Part shown: piece after piece, positions 14,178-15,998 of the stretch
How positions within the stretch are numbered: the stretch's first letter is position 1
How the letters are laid out: each line of letters opens with the position of its first letter
Assembly (NCBI GenBank): GCA_021841985.1
Contig: JAKCCP010000116.1
Coordinates: forward strand, 1-15,998
Direction of reading: 5' to 3'
DNA length: 15,998 nucleotides
Origin: Pseudomonadota bacterium
GTDB taxonomy: Bacteria > Pseudomonadota > Alphaproteobacteria > Acetobacterales > Acetobacteraceae
The notes under the pieces: generated by a model
Told to the model about the DNA's origin: nothing
The model's input: the letters and a program-made list of their open reading frames with translations, nothing else
Databases searched by the model: none
Made by a program: the position numbers and the translations under genes

Positions 14178-15989
14178 ATGAGTTTTATCGAAGATCTCTT
14201 CAATCAATCCCGCCGCGCCTACGAGACCAAGCGCGAGAGTGAGCTATCGCTCAGCGACTATCTTGATCTCTGCCGGGATGATCCCATGGCCTACGCCACC
14301 GCCGCCGAACGCTTGGTGGCGGCGATCGGGGAGGTCGAAATTCTCGACACCTCGAAAAATCCCCGCCTCGGCCGCGTGTTCATGAACCGCACCATCCGGG
14401 TCTATCCGAGCTTCGTCGATTTCTTCGGCATGGAGGAGACGATCGAGCGGATCGTCAATTTTTTCCGCTTCGCCGCGCAGGGCCTCGAGGAGCGCAAGCA
14501 GATCCTCTATCTGCTCGGCCCGGTTGGCGGCGGCAAATCCTCGCTCGCTGAGCGGTTGAAACTGTTGATGGAGAAGCTGCCGATCTATGTGCTGAAGGCC
14601 GGCGACAAGCTCAGCCCGGTTTTCGAGAGTCCGCTCGGCCTCTTTAACCCCGACGAGATGGCGGCCCCGCTCGAGGAGCGCTACAATATTCCGCGCCGGC
14701 GCCTCACCGGCCTGCTTTCGCCCTGGGCGATCAAGCGGCTCGATGAGTTCGGCGGCGACATTACCCGCTTCACTGTAGCCCGCCTGCATCCCTCGCGGTT
14801 GCGCCAGATCGGCGTCACCAAGACCGAACCGGGGGACGAAAACAACCAGGACATCTCCAGCATGGTCGGCAAGGTCGATATCCGCATGCTGGAGCACTAC
14901 AGCCAGAACGACCCCGACGCCTACAGCTATTCCGGCGGCCTCAACCGCGCGACCCAGGGCCTGCTCGAGTTCGTCGAGATGTTCAAGGCGCCGATCAAGA
15001 TGTTGCATCCCCTGCTCACCGCGACGCAGGAGGGCAATTACGTCGGCACCGAGAATATCGGCGCCATCCCTTTCCAGGGTATCATTCTTGCTCATTCCAA
15101 CGAGGCGGAATGGCAGACCTTCCGCAACAACAAGAACAACGAGGCCTTCATTGATCGCATCTGCGTCATCAAGGTGCCTTATTGCCTGCGCGTCACCGAG
15201 GAGCAGCGCATCTACGAGAAACTGATCCAGGGAAGTGAGCTCGCAGAGGCGCCCTGTGCGCCTGGGACGCTGGAGATGCTGGCCCGCTTTTCGGTGCTCT
15301 CACGCCTCCGGCCTCCAGCTTCGGGAAGCTTATTTTCGAAAATGCGGGTCTATGACGGCGAGAGCTTGAAGGAGACCGATCCGCACGCCAAATCTGTTCA
15401 AGAATATCGTGATGCCGCGGGCCTCGATGAGGGGATGGATGGCGTCTCGACGCGCTTTGCTTTCAAGGTGCTCTCGGCGACTTTCAACCATGACACCCAG
15501 GAGGTGGGTGCGGATTCGGTGCATCTCATGTATGTGCTCGAACAAGCGATCCGACGCGAGCAGTTCGGCAACGAGACCGAGAAAAAATACCTGGAGTTCA
15601 TCAAGGCCGAGCTGGCCCCGCGCTACGCCGAGTTCATCGGCAACGAGATCCAGAAGGCTTATCTCGAATCCTACAACGACTATGGCCAGAACCTGTTCGA
15701 TCGCTACGTCGATTACGCCGATGCCTGGATCGAGCATCAGGATTTCAAGGATCCTGACACCGGCCAGTTGATGGATCGCGAGCTGTTGAATCTCGAGCTC
15801 ACCAAGATCGAAAAACCCGCGGGCATCGCCAACCCGAAGGATTTCCGCAACGAGGTGGTGAAATTCGCGCTCCGCGCCCGCGCCGGCCATGCCGGGCGCA
15901 ATCCCAGCTGGACTTCATATGAGAAAATCCGTGAAGTGATCGAGCGGCGGATGTTCAGCCAGGTCGAGGAGTTGCTCCCGGTGATCAGC
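14178..15989 (+). CDS. prkA: PrkA serine protein kinase (YeaG), 3' truncated by contig end
   Basis: 604 residues are present of a protein usually about 640-650 long. The sequence follows Escherichia coli YeaG closely from memory: GPVGGGKSS (P-loop, G114-K120), SPWAAKRL-like SPWAIKRL, KTEPGDENNQDIS, HPLLTATQEGNY, ILAHSNE, RNNKNNEAFIDR, KMRVYDGESLK, EKPAGIANPKDFRNE and EELLPVIS. An AAA-like N-terminal domain precedes the PrkA C-terminal kinase domain. The family acts in stationary phase and nitrogen or general stress, usually in an operon with a DUF444 protein (YeaH) and SpoVR, which would lie beyond the window. ATG at 14178 has GGAG five bases upstream. After PVIS the family continues with Phe and about 40 more residues; here it runs into adapter-like bases. 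Confidence 0.95.
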
Positions 15990-15998
15990 AGATCGGAA
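15990..15998 (+). other. Likely Illumina adapter remnant at the window end
   Basis: The final nine bases AGATCGGAA equal the first nine bases of the standard Illumina adapter. They begin exactly where PrkA, conserved up to EELLPVIS, should continue with Phe. The codons read Arg-Ser-Glu instead. Confidence 0.75.

Noticed and set aside
14244..15095. 283-codon minus-strand frame inside prkA
   Set aside because: It is antisense to a strongly conserved PrkA sequence, so it is a shadow frame.

Overview
The window joins two unrelated pieces of DNA and appears to end in sequencing-adapter sequence. Positions 1 to about 1468 are visibly lower in GC and look like a fragment of a phiKZ-type jumbo phage. 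This piece holds a tRNA-Leu(UAA) with a strong terminator, a small DUF6527-type zinc protein, a 267-residue probable phage protein, and, divergently, the first ~70 codons of a tubulin-like protein resembling the phage spindle protein PhuZ. At about 1462-1475 the tubulin frame stops making sense. High-GC bacterial coding sequence begins there, in another frame, in the middle of a CheB methylesterase domain. Both genes are cut at the same point, so a chimeric contig is the simplest reading.

Positions ~1469 to 15989 are GC-rich throughout and look like an alphaproteobacterium, probably Acetobacteraceae or another Rhodospirillales (inferred from composition and protein style only). In order: a very large CheB-CheR-PAS-histidine kinase-receiver-receiver-LuxR signalling protein, lacking its N-terminus; convergent to it, a minus-strand pair of an SAM methyltransferase and a UDP-xylose synthase-type decarboxylase; a plus-strand glutathione S-transferase/SDR pair closed by a long hairpin; convergent to that, a gamma-glutamyltransferase without an export signal; divergent from it, a TPR protein with a GT9-like glycosyltransferase domain; a small secreted protein made of six 14-residue repeats between two cysteines; a possible 56-residue small protein; and the PrkA serine kinase, running off the end.

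The likely functional groupings are: (i) sugar-nucleotide and surface-glycan chemistry (UDP-xylose synthase, methyltransferase, TPR-glycosyltransferase); (ii) glutathione and redox chemistry (GST, SDR, gamma-glutamyltransferase); (iii) signalling and stress response (CheBR-kinase-LuxR protein, PrkA).

The most notable biology is the repeat protein at 13015-13386. Its upstream region has a TTGA-N6-TCAA FNR/FixK-type box centred about 41.5 bases before the start predicted from a good -10 element, which is the geometry of an FNR-activated class II promoter. The last nine bases (15990-15998) equal the start of the common Illumina adapter, and they coincide exactly with the point where PrkA departs from its conserved sequence. 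This supports treating the window as a raw contig with assembly artefacts.
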